From positions 18,742,001 to 18,806,000 of the forward strand of contig BSBN01000187.1 of NCBI GenBank assembly GCA_027924645.1: 64,000 nucleotides of DNA, read 5' to 3'. The notes under the pieces are model-generated. The model searched no databases, was not told where the DNA came from, and saw nothing but the letters and a program-made list of their open reading frames with translations. The position numbers and the translations under genes are program-made. Source of the stretch: Cunninghamia lanceolata. Taxonomy: Eukaryota > Streptophyta > Pinopsida > Cupressales > Cupressaceae. Below, piece by piece: positions 31,693 to 42,670 of this stretch (within the stretch, counting starts at the first letter, position 1; every line of letters starts with the position of its first letter).

Positions 31693-34128
31693 AAGAGCAT
31701 ATTTCCTTCCTTACCATTTTCAAGTGGAGGGTTCACATTCGAGAGAAAAGCATTCACTGTGGTACACCAAATTTTAAAAAAATTTAAATTTGATGTTGAC
31801 TCTCACTAGTAGTATGACCCATGTGATGTGATTAAAGCAAGGCTTTTGGCCAATAAGAAAGATAAAAGTAGAATTCAACATCACAGTAAACCCCTACTAG
31901 AAATATTGAAAAATAAGAATTCTTGGGATGAGGTGAAAAAATAATGGAGGAAACTGTTGCTGAGAAAGGTATTACTTTTCAAAATTTGTTAGCAGAAATA
32001 ATAGAATTACACCCATAGAAAGTGGCAGAGATGTCAATCATGACTAGGAGGTCAAACAATTTTTATAAAAGAGCTGATCAACCATCTAGTTTAAAAAATA
32101 CTAGAGTCTCTCAGAAACGTTTGTATAGAGGAAATGTGGACACAAACAAAAATAAATTTCTTTTGGTCTATGAGGTAGGATCTAGGTGATCCAAAAACTA
32201 CTATAGAATTTGAGATCCCAGAAGATGAAGAGTTTAGAAAATTGTAGAATATAGAGCATTCCTTTGAAGCACCTAATCATGAATCTAATGATGATATTGA
32301 TAGGCAAAATCAACCCTTGGATCCCACTAAAGAATATGCATACAAACTTGGTTTGAGTGATACCACAAAACAAACATATACTTCAGGGGCAGTCATAATA
32401 AAAAAATGGGTTATGAAGGTGGTGGTTTGGGGGCCAAAGGACAAGGCATCACTTGGGTGGTAACATAGGTAGACCCTAGAAGACCTAGTGATTTTCTAGG
32501 CATTGGAGCTAATAAACAATCCCAAAGTAATACAAGGATAGCTAGTATAGTTGAATTTTTTGTAGCTTCAAATTAAAATACTAAAATTTAGATATAATCA
32601 CAAGTACAAATAGTACCACTAGGGTTTTCAGATCTTCAAGATATTCATTCGATTGGTAAAGGAGATGGTGGAGAAGCTAGTGCTAGTAGTGGAAATGGTA
32701 CAGATAGTCGTGGGCAAGTGCTACAATAAAAAAATACTTAGAAGAGGCCAATACTAGAAGATACTAAATAGAAACTCGATGAACAAGGCATTGTGAAGAG
32801 GCAAAAGATTATGACAGATCCAAGTCCAACTTCCTCCATTTCCACCTCAATGGAATTATTTCTAGAAGGCACCCATCCTATTGCTAGTGTGATTGGGATA
32901 GGAATGGCTAATTCTTAGCCTCAAATAATTACTCCTTCGCAATTCAAGCATTCAATTGTGTTAGCAGTCCCATGTTTTGATTACAAAGTTGAGTTTAACA
33001 AGAAAGCTGAAAAATCTAAAATACATAAGAAGCAAGTGCTAGAGAGTACATCTATTGTAATTTTAGATCTTCTAAGAACCAAGGTATTCCCTACATATGA
33101 CCCAGATACAGAAACTATGGAGTACATGTTTGTTGTGCCCAAAGTTCAAAATAAACCAGAGAATCAGATGGAACACTCTGACTATGAGGTGAGCACTATC
33201 CAAGTGGATTTTTCTAGAATGAAAAATGCTAACAAAATTATTGTATCAAAAAGGAACAACGATGTGGTGTACACATCATTACTAAAGAAAGAGAGAGATA
33301 GAAATAGGTTACAAAGTCAAATAGAAAAGTTACAAGAAGACCTAGCAAATGAGAAAGAAAAGAGGAAAGCAACAGATAATAAGAGCAATGAATTAGAGAA
33401 AAGGATAAAAAATATGCCTCTACATCTACAAGTAAAGAAAATAAATAGACAGAGGTGGAATTGAATAAACTAAAGCAAAGGTTAGATGAAAGCATAAAGA
33501 ATTATGATAATGAAAGAATGAATTCAGAAAATTACAACAAAAGATGATGGAAGCCAAGGCCTTAGCAAAGACATTACAAGACAAACTGGACAAACAAACA
33601 CAAAGAGCAAATCTATGGGAACATAAAATAGAGGAAGAGAGAAGAACTGCTAAAAAACTACAACTACATTTGAAGAATGCACAAAATGAAATAAAGTCTT
33701 CCCAAAACAGAGTATCTAAATTTTATAGAAAAATAATGAGGCATATAAAACAAAACATTTGGGAGGAAATAATGCAGAGGACTGATTATTTATCTAAATT
33801 GTTTGAATTGATTGATGGTCTAATAGTATAGAATGTGAAGTCCAAACAATACATTCAAGACAAAAAAGGTGACTTCAAGTCAGAAAATTGCAAAGTAAAA
33901 TTTGCAAACAATCTACAAAATTAGTGACAATGAATTCGCATCCAAAGGAATTCACGATCGTATTGACGCCTCAATAAAGACATCATCTATCATTCAGAAG
34001 TGTACAAAGCTAGGTGAAGCACAAAAATTTCTAGATCAGGTTGCAAAATTCTTGCGAAAGCTGCATAAAAAGGTAGAATACTTGAAAGAGCTTGGTTTTC
34101 CGTGGGATTTTGACAAAATAGAGTGATA
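31693..34128 (+). pseudogene. G-patch and coiled-coil protein pseudogene
   Basis: Plus-strand remains of one protein of roughly 800 residues, readable across frames. There is an N-terminal part to 32160, then an acidic segment (FEIPEDEEF near 32200), a G-patch-like motif (MGYEGGGLGAKGQG, 32406-32450) reached by a shift in a run of seven A, a Ser/Gly-rich linker, then 32958-33464 (168 codons open) ending in a charged coiled coil (RNRLQSQIEKLQEDLANE). A second coiled-coil stretch is at 33544-33831 and a last piece at 33902-34126. G-patch motifs are found in RNA-processing proteins and in some retroelement polyproteins, where they bind RNA. No reverse transcriptase or zinc knuckle accompanies it. 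The 5' end is cut off at the LTR fragment. I do not recognise the family; it may be a decayed host gene or a transposon accessory ORF. Confidence 0.6.
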
Positions 34129-34584
34129 CAATTGGAAAGGGTGCTCTCAAAAAGAAGATGGAGGATACAATGAAGTTGGATTTGGACTAGTTTCTTGAGA
34201 CGCTAGATGAGGCAAACTTTTTGGATCCAATCAAACTAGTGATAAGCTTGAATGCAACTTTGATTAATACATTAAAGTTACTAGTCAATTATGAATTGTT
34301 AACAAATTTACAAGTTAGATACTATGAGTTAGAACAGATTGCACTTCCATAATATGAATAGTGGAGCATGCTACAAAAGCTGATAGAATGATTTGATAAT
34401 TTGATATAATACTTCTATGTACATTGTATTCCTTCATTTGAAAATCAATATAAGACTCTTTTCCATTTTTTGTGTTCAAAAATTTATCTGTATTATTTAA
34501 TTGCTTAATTTAGGAAAACTTTGGTTTCTAAAAACATATTAAACATTTGCTAATGTTGTATATGCTACTGTTAGTGTTGTTAGT
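34129..34584 (+). other. Possible 3' UTR of the G-patch pseudogene
   Basis: No readable protein beyond a few broken codons. 'aaaatcaatataagactc' near 34440 looks like a plant poly-A region. I see nothing else. Confidence 0.35.
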
Positions 34585-35975
34585 ATTCATTTAGTTGAAT
34601 GCATGTAACACTTATTAGTATCATTAAGGAGGGTGTTAGATGGAGAATTGGGAATGGAAATAGGGTACACATTTGGGAGGATATATTGAAGGATGATATT
34701 CCTTTATCAAATCACCCTCAATTTGTTGTTCTTAAAGATAGCATGGTGAGGTTATTTGGACATTTTTTGCATAATTATGTTTCCTTTGATGACCACATTA
34801 CTTAGTGGAAGAATTTTTTCTACTTTTATGAATGGTGGGGGCTCTTCTTGTTTAATTTCAGATTTTTTTGGGGAATTGTAATTTTTTCAAGGCCTTAAAA
34901 GATGATGAAATTATATGGCTTCTTAACTCTATTGGTGCTCTCACTATTCCCTCTACCTATAGTATGATTGCCAATACTCACCAACTTGATAACTTTGACT
35001 GGAATATTGTGTGGAATCATAGAATCCTACCTAAAGTTCATTTCTTTTGGTGGGTGGAAAATCATAACAAGATACTCACTATTGATAATCTTAGAAGGAG
35101 AGGTTTCCAGTTTCCTAAAAAATATCAATTATGTTTGGATGATGAAGAGTCGGTGAATCATATGTTGTTTCATTGTAGCTTTTATAGAAATATATGGGAG
35201 ATTGCTCTTAAAAAATTTAAGGTTTGTTGGGTTATGCCTGCAAGTATAGATTTGTTTATGGCAACATGGATAAAATCCCCCTATATACATCCTATCATTA
35301 AGGAACTTTGGTCTCAAACTCCTCTTCATATAGCTTGAGGTCTATGGAGGGAAAGGAACAAAATAGAATATTTAGGAATTCTAACTCTAATGCTTAGCAA
35401 TTTTTTTAATCTACAAGTGGTGCTATCCAAGAAAACATCAATGTGACTAAAACTAGTAAGTCAAAGAGCTTACCTACAACATTGGAGTTGAGAATTTATA
35501 AAAATTGGGGAATCTCCCATGATCTGAATAACATTGATTGGCAAAAAGGTTTCTTGAGGAACATACTAAGTGGAAATGTCCTCCTCTAGAATGGGTTAAA
35601 CTAAATTTTGATGGGTGTTCCAAAGGAAACCCAAGCCTCTTAGCTATGGGAAGTATTCGTAGAGATGATAAAGGGATTTTGATTGATACATATGCTAAAC
35701 ACATAGGTTGGAAAACTAATAACTAGACAAAGGTGTATACTTTGTGGTGGGGTGTTAAAAGAGCTCAGTCTTATAATTTTCAGCATATTAAATTTGAAGG
35801 GGACTCTAAGGTCATTATTGACCTTGTAAATAATTCTTCCCCCTCCCCTTGGAAAATTAAAGATTACATTGAGGATATAAGGGACACCTTGAAAATTTTT
35901 AATTCTATAAATATTCATCATATTTATAGAGAGTGTAATAGGGCAATGGACCATGTTGCTAATCTCAGTCTATAG
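34585..35975 (+). pseudogene. LINE (L1-type) 3' end: zf-RVT and RNase H
   Basis: Plus-strand non-LTR retrotransposon remains. They open with a GNGNRVHIWEDI segment typical of the region after reverse transcriptase in plant LINEs. At 34868-35338 is a zinc-binding zf-RVT domain (WNHRILPKVHFFWW, then ESVNHMLFHCSFYRNIW). At 35538-35975 is an RNase H domain with LNFDGCSKGNP, IKFEGDSKVIIDLV and the end RECNRAMDHVANL; one stop lies between its two halves. Reverse transcriptase and endonuclease are absent, as expected of a 5'-truncated insertion. No clear poly-A tail or target duplication is visible. Confidence 0.88.
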
Positions 35976-36369
35976 TTTCATGAATGATGGTATTATTCTA
36001 ACATTCATGATCTTCCTTGGGAGGTGACAAATATCATTAATAATAATAGGAAATAGATGTTTGTGTTATATCCTTTTAATGATTAATTATCTTTTAATCA
36101 TCTCCCTTACTTTTCCTAGCTTTGGCATTTGGCTTGTCACTTCCACAAAAGATCGGACTTGTAAGAACAATTATTATGATGGTCTCCCTTACTCTATATG
36201 CATCATTCTTCTCAGTCGCATGAATTGTGATTATGAGCTCACTACAGCTAGAGGCAACATTAATCTATATCTAATTACCTCTCATACCTCCATTTGCACT
36301 ACCTTTCTTAAGACTTATCATTTTCTTGAGCATTGCATCTACTTAGGGTTCAGTTCTACTAAAATGGTG
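35976..36369. other. LINE 3' flank, nothing recognised
   Basis: T-rich sequence after the RNase H stop. The ORF at 36061-36381 has no domain. It may contain the LINE 3' UTR. Confidence 0.35.
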
Positions 36370-37980
36370 GAGCCAACTTAAGCATGTCAAGACTGTTAAT
36401 CATATTACCTTGTAGAGGAATTCTAATTTGTGGGAGATTTTTCAGCATGGTGGGGTTGGTTCCTATATCAAAGCTATGCATGGCCACGATGCAACCTTAA
36501 TTGTTTAGTTTGTCAACTCATGGAAGAACAGAGTGGTCTCCATTAGAAGAATTACTTTCATAGTGATAGAAGACTTAATAGCCAAAGATACTAGCTTGAG
36601 TATTGAAGGAATGAAGATTCAGAGAATCAAAAAGGGGGACTACAGTGAGTTCATCTAGATTTTTTTAGAGAAAGGTGAGAGCCTGGTTGTCATTCAAAAT
36701 GGTTATAGTAGATTAGAGTTGCCTCCCTCATAAGACATGGCGAGCTATCATTTGATGAGGTACTTTACTATGGAAGGGAGATATGGGACAGTTAATGGTT
36801 ATCATTTTCCTCTGCTTGACCACCTTTGCCATGGTAACTCTAAAAGCTTTCCTTTTTTCCTGCTTTCTTTTATGGAATCTAGCATTATAGAAAGCGTGAA
36901 CCCTCCTCTGCATGAAGGGTTGATCAATGTTATTTATCAGTATAGTTTGAGTGTAACCCCTATTATTAATGTTGGTTCTAAGCATAATACCATGCTGAAT
37001 GAGAACCTTAGGAATTCCTCTAGGTCTAGGGAGAAAGGTAAAAATGTGGTTACTGGTAATAAACCCACTAAGTTTGGAACTGGTACTAGTAAGAAGACTC
37101 AAGTTTCCCTTATTGAATCTGAAGTTATTGATGTTAAAGGTCAAGCTTCTCCTTAGGCTAACTCTATGCCTTCCACTCCTACTAAGAAGAATATGGGTCG
37201 GAAGGAGATAATAGATTCTCCTAAAAGTATCTTATTGTCTTTAAAGAAGAAAGGGGATGGTGCTGACCTTTCTACTGGTACTCCTAGTAATAAGGTTAGA
37301 ATAAAGTCCACCTCTGCCAAGGTAGATTTGGATGCAATAGTCTCTAACTTTAACCCTAAATAAACCATGCATGATGTCTAATCTCACATCTATAGAAGGT
37401 CTTCTTGTATTACTAAACTTACCACTACCAAAAACAAACCTGCCAAAAAGTCTAAACCTGATGATTTTGTTGTTGAGGAGATTACTGACTCTTTGTCTAA
37501 GAATCATGATTATCACATGGCAGAGAATGTAGAGGATGAGGAAGAGAATCAGAGAGAGGGGTTGGAGAAGGATTTTCATATGGATGAGGAAGATGATTTT
37601 GATAAGATGGATATGGGTGATAAGGATGGTATGGACCCTATTGTTGAAACTGGTGACTTTGGTTCTCTCCCCCCAAAGGGTGATGATTATGAGGAGTTTA
37701 CTGCTGATGTCAGGATGTTTGAGAGTGGTCTAAATAATTCCAAGGATAAGAAATTCTCAACCACCCCTGACCTTGAGTAGAGAGTTGGTTTTCTGGAGGA
37801 AATGCCCACTAGAAGGCAAATTGTTCTACTTGTCAAGACAGTTGGGGAAATATGTATGATATGGTCATATTATTTTAGCACAGGTTGAATAATATGGAGA
37901 AAGATATGGCTAACATGGTCCAGTTACAGAGAGAGATGATGAAGCATGTAATCACAAGTGTGATCACTCTTTAGGTTGAA
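36370..37980 (+). pseudogene. Decayed ORF of unknown function, about 500 codons
   Basis: The plus strand reads one protein with few stops, in pieces 36400-36730, 36737-37156, 37160-37363 and 37493-37780. The first part has a folded-protein look (WKNRVVSIRRITFIVIEDLI, SLSIEGMKIQRIKKGDYSEF, then MRYFTMEGRYGTVNGYHFPLL). The second is a low-complexity Lys/Ser/Thr-rich tail with acidic runs (VEDEEENQREG, DEEDDFDKMD), then a weak coiled coil (NNMEKDMANMVQLQREMMKH) near 37890. I do not recognise the family. The many coherent codons over 1.5 kb show it was once a gene, either a mobile-element accessory protein or a host gene copy. Confidence 0.5.
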
Positions 37981-38839
37981 CTACATAAATAGAAGACTCA
38001 ATAGGGGATAGCTATGCAGTGACAAATAAAGAAGGTTAAGAAGCAAAAAGAGTCGTTGGATATGGGTGGTCTATCCTAGACTAACTCCATGATTTCCCTT
38101 AAAAGGGACTAGGAGGTCCTACTTCATCAAAGTAGGAAGTGACATTTTTTTGTTGCTGTTGTGTGCACTATTTTTTGGTTGTTCTTGTCCCATTTTGTTT
38201 ATGTTTTGGTTTATGGCCTAGTGCTTGGTGTCCTAGGTAGTTTTGTCAATGTAGATTTTTCTTATATGTTGTAATGATGTTGTAATGATTCTCTATACTC
38301 TCTTGTAAGGGACAGCGATCGTCTTTCCCTGTTGAAATCAATCAAAAACACTTATCAATATCACACAATAATAATATGAAATTACTAATAATATGTTAAT
38401 TAATAAATGGAAACTGAAAATTGTGTAAAATTTAGATGCTAAAATAAAATCAAATTTGGAAACAATGTTTAAAATTTAGATTCTAAAATGGAACATTCGA
38501 AAATAGTAGTATGTTAATCTATTAATTTTTAAATGGAAAATGAAAATGTATATCAAGATTCAGTGATAGAAAAATAAAATATCGTCAACAGCAGTTTGGA
38601 GTTTGGAATATGAAATACATTATAAATACCTAGTAAGTGCTAAATCTCTTCCATTTGCCAAATCATCTCCTCACTCTGACCATGAGATTGAGAGCCATCC
38701 TGATCCTCGTATTCATTTTCTTCACTCTGTATATGTCCTCTTAAGTGCACCTCCTCACTACATGTGTTATTGATTGTGTCACTATCATGTGTTCTAGTAT
38801 GGTTTGAAGTGTTGCATAACCCTCTTCTTTCACATATGG
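37981..38839. other. No gene; 3' flank and AT-rich sequence
   Basis: From 38110 to 38340 it resembles a transcribed 3' end ('ttgtaatgatgttgtaatgattc', then 'gttgaaatcaatcaaaaa'). The rest is AT-rich with no repeat or ORF that I can support. Confidence 0.35.
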
Positions 38840-39760
38840 TCCTCTAGATTGTGAGTGCCCTTTCAAAAGGAAAACTTTAGATATCATACCTAGTTGTATA
38901 CATACTCAAGCAATTTTTGAAATTCTTGTCAAGTCTATTTCATATCTTTGATGTCAAGAACCTCAATGCACTAAAAACTCTCTCATCCTCCATCGACCCC
39001 AATATCATGGTTTGACATAAATCAACAAGTTTGAAATATTCTGATATTGAATCACACAATATTTCACTATGACTTAAGGTTGCCCAAAGATTTGTTATTG
39101 ATCCATCTAGGAAGGGACTCTTGATGAGTTTAAACTATTCTATCATTGATGTTGCAAAATGGGTTGATTTCTCTGTAAGCTTAGATTTATTTATAATTCC
39201 TTCTATTTGATGTCCATTGAATTCTAAACTTTTGGAAAAATGATTGACCAAGGTCTTTATCTTGTTATGAAAATCAGCTAGTTGACAGTTTCCCCAATAT
39301 TGAGGGTACACAAATGGTTTCAAGTAGTTCATCATGAGGGAATCAGTCTCTAATATCTGAGGAAAGAGATCTCGTAATATCCTTTAAAGTAGTACTTACA
39401 TAATTAACAATGTTGTCAAAAGCTCCCCTTGTAACAGGTACTTCTTTGATAGTGCACTTGACCCTGGTAAAATGGTGCATTGATATCTCATATCCTCGTA
39501 CAAAGACACATAACTCCCTGCTTGCATTAAACTATAAAAAAATAGTAGGATTGTTCACATTTGTCATCAAGTGCCAACTACTAAATTTTGGATTTATAAA
39601 TGATTGCTCTAATAGATATAGATTATCAAGGGTCATGCATATCATTTTACATAGTTTAGTATATTCTAAAATATACATAGTTTTTTCTTGGGCTTTCTTC
39701 ACAAGAATGTTCATTTCCTCTAGCATGGGAAGAATATCGAATAAAGTTAAGACTATCTCT
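38840..39760 (-). pseudogene. hAT-superfamily transposase fragment 1
   Basis: The minus strand reads LPMLEEMNILVKKAQEKTMY near 39720 and FPHDEL-like text near 39370, then the C-terminal dimerisation region: SEYFKLVDLCQTMILGSMED, then ERVFSALRFLTSKI and KNFKNCLSMY (38900-39060). The 'S.EDER.FS.L.F.KS..RNRL' pattern is that of the hAT C-terminal domain in zinc-finger-protein-862-like plant hAT transposases. Frameshifts and stops break it and the N-terminal catalytic part is missing. It abuts Copia E at about 39760 with no visible terminal inverted repeat. Confidence 0.7.
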
Positions 39761-42020
39761 ACAGGTGATCTTTATACATGACCTTCTCATTGAATATAAC
39801 ATTTTCATAATTCTATAACCGATATTTTTTTTTATTTTCATAATTCCATAACCGATAGCCAAAGTCATCTATTCCATATCCAATGAAGGTACATTTCTAA
39901 GATTTTTCCTCAAGCTTGGTTCTATTTTCAATATCAACATGGACAAAGGCTTCATAGCCAATTTTTTTAGAAAGAATAATTTACCTTTTTACTTGTCCAT
40001 GCCTCCTCTGGAATACCACCATCCAAAGGATTTGAATGTCCTCTATTTATTAAATAAACAACAGTATGTACAACATCTTCCCAAAAATGTAAGGGCAGTG
40101 TAGCATGCAACCTCATGCTCTTTGCATGCTCCACGATTGTCCTATTCATTCTCTCAGTCACACCATTTTCTTGTGGGGCTCCTAAAACCATCTTCTGCAT
40201 ATGGATTCCATTATATGAACAGTAACTTTCAAATTCCCTGCTACAATACTCATCTCCATTATCTAATCTGAGACACTTCACCTTTTTCCCTGTCTCATTC
40301 TCAACCAAAGCTTTCCATCTCTTAAAAGTTTCAAACACATCTGATTTTCGTTGTAGGAAATACACCCATGTTTTCCTAGTTGCATCATCAATAAAAATAA
40401 CATAATAACAAGAGCCACCAAGAGATGTTACTTGAGCTGGTCCCCATACGGACCTAAATGTACAAGCTCTAACTTCTCACTTTTCTTTTCTTTCCCAACT
40501 TTGAGAAATCTGACTCTTTTTTGTTTTCCATAAACACAATTTTTGCAGAAATCCAAGTCAATTTACTTTAGTCCTAGAAGCAACTTTCTAGAGTGAAGGA
40601 CCTTCATCCCTTTCTCACTCATGTGCCCAAGTCTATGGTGCCACAATGTTACATCTCTTCCTACAAAAATTGTTGTAAGTGTCTCTAAAGCAATTGTTTC
40701 TGTTGTAGCTGTCCCTCTAGCAACTGTTGTAGCTGTCCCTATAGCAGCTAAGGAAGAATAAGTGTTACCAATACACAACTACAATGTGCATACTTTTTCA
40801 CCTTTAGCAACTACTAATGTAACTTTAGTGACCTTCCAGACTTTGTCTACAAAGGTAACTATGCAATCTTCACTGCCCAATTGTCCTATAGAAATTAAAT
40901 TTCTTCTTAAATTTGGAACATGCCTTACCTTTTGTAGCAACCATTGATTTCCATTCCACAATTTGATTTTTATCTTACCTTTTCCAACAATAGGATAGGG
41001 TTCATCATCAGCCAAATATACCTATCCAAAATCACCTTGAACATAATCTAGAAAATATTTCCTATGGGGTGTGGCATGAAACAAAGCCCCTAAATCTATT
41101 ACCCAAGAATAATTTGCATTGTCTAAACACAGAATTAAAGCATCTTGTAATTTATTAATTGAAACAATAGCTTCCTTATTGTCATCTTGTTGTATGTCTC
41201 CTTGTTTGCCTTTTTGAGACCAACAATATTTCTTCAGGTGTCTTGGCTTTCCACAGTGCCAACAATCCTTTCTTCCTCTGAATTGGGATCTACCTTTCTT
41301 TGATTTCTCTTGTGACTTCCACTGATTTACTAGGATTTTTCCTCTCTTTTGGTCTTCCCCTATTCTCTACATTCAAAACATTACCTAATGTTGAAGTCTC
41401 ACATGTGCTTTTCTGTCGCATTTCCTTGTTAAGGATATCACCAACAACATCATCAAATTTTTAAGTATTTAAACTAGAGATAGAGTTACTTACAATCATG
41501 ACCAAGCTCTTCTAGCTTTCTGGCAAAGAAAATAGAATCAATAGATCCCTCACCTCTTCATCAAAATTCACTTTTATATAATTTAATTGACTGATAATTG
41601 TATTGAATTCATTTAAATGATCTATTATAGATCCTCCTTCAGTCATTTTCATATTAAATAAACACTTCATAAGGAATAGTTTTTGAGGTCGAGGGTTTTT
41701 CATACAATTGAGCCAACACTTTCATCAGATCCTCTATCATTGTTGCTTTTGATATGTTAAATTCCATGGATGGTGCCAGGCACAATCAAACTGTTCCCAA
41801 TGCCTTTATGTCTAGAATCTCCCATTCTTCATATATCATCATGGACAATTTCTTTGCTTTACCTTGTAATGGCCACCACAAATCTTTGTGATATAAGTAA
41901 TCTTCCATCTACATATTCCATAATTGATAATTCTGGTCATTGAACTTCTCAACCTTCAATTTTCCTTCTTCCATTGCTCCCACTCAAATATGAAATTTCT
42001 AGCCAATTAACTGAAATACA
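39761..42020 (-). pseudogene. Copia E gag-pol 5' part (Tnt1-like)
   Basis: Minus strand. Gag (FLMKCLFNMKMTEGGSIIDH, 41512-41703) comes first, then a Lys/Ser-rich zinc-knuckle region near 41230, protease-to-pre-integrase (VGKGKIKIKLWNGNQWLLQK, 40779-41015; LWHHRLGHMSEKGMKVLHS, 40563-40778), and integrase (VFETFKRWKALVENETGKKV, ENGVTERMNRTIVEHAKSMR, EEAWTSKKVNYSF, 39967-40365), fading out near 39765 in the text after GYGIDDFGYRLW. Reverse transcriptase and RNase H are absent; the hAT fragment follows. The protein matches Copia G (55217-58898) closely by eye, so they belong to one Tnt1-like lineage. A 30-bp direct repeat ('tttcataattc(t/c)ataaccgata') occurs at 39801-39857. Confidence 0.9.
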
Positions 42021-42023
42021 CAT

Positions 42024-42036
42024 GGCTTTGATACTA
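42024..42036 (-). other. Primer binding site of Copia E, mutated
   Basis: The minus strand reads TAGTATCAAAGCC, the Copia TGGTATCAGAGC with two changes, two bases from the LTR end. Confidence 0.65.
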
Positions 42037-42038
42037 GT

Positions 42039-42670
42039 TGTTAGGATTCAGACAGACCGAAGCAATGCTAATTGACACCAATTATAATGCAGATTTAAAT
42101 ACACAAAAATAACAATGAAGAATAACACAATTCAACATAAAGATTTAATGTGGTTCACCCAATGTGGGCTACGTCCGCAAAAACAACCATCCAGTATTTT
42201 TATTATCTAGAAAAACTCACAAATTACAACCTACAGCTCTATCTGCTGTTATGCTACATGAAATATACTACAACATCATTCAAGTCTCATATGTGACTTG
42301 TTTGTGACTCATAACCTTTTACATTATCTAGCCGCTTGTTTATCAAGAATTTTGGTGGTTAACAAATATAGTTTTGGATGTCCGCTAATAACCAAAATAA
42401 CTATCAATGCCTTTATTAATTATAGGGCATTTTTTTGCTTCAGGGATGTTGCCCCCGAGCCCTTGGCTGGTGACACTACCCCCAAAAACCCCGCCATGGG
42501 CTTTGCCCCCAGGCCCCTGTAAGGGGGATGGTCTGCCCAGACCCCGCAGGAGGGGCTCCACCCCCTGCACTCCCTCATTAATTATTTTGGGGGGAAACCA
42601 TGGCTGACAAAGTCACCAAAATTTATCTTGCTACATGAACCTTGTAGTTGTTGTAGATACCCTACATCCC
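42039..42670 (-). mobile_element. 5' LTR of Copia E (right end approximate)
   Basis: Plus strand begins TGTTAGGATTCAGACAG. It shares with the complement of the Copia G LTR the segment 'gtggttcacccaatgtgggctac'. A GC-rich block at 42447-42596 holds palindromes such as 'gggctttgcccc' and 'ggggctccacccc'. The right end is not fixed because no partner LTR is present. Confidence 0.65.
42447..42596. repeat. GC-rich palindrome cluster in an LTR
   Basis: G and C runs in an AT-rich setting form imperfect palindromes: 'gggctttgcccc', 'ccctgtaaggggg', 'gtctgcccagac', 'aggaggggctccaccccct'. Similar blocks occur at 43917-44030 and, in short form, at 54792-54817. Confidence 0.7.
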
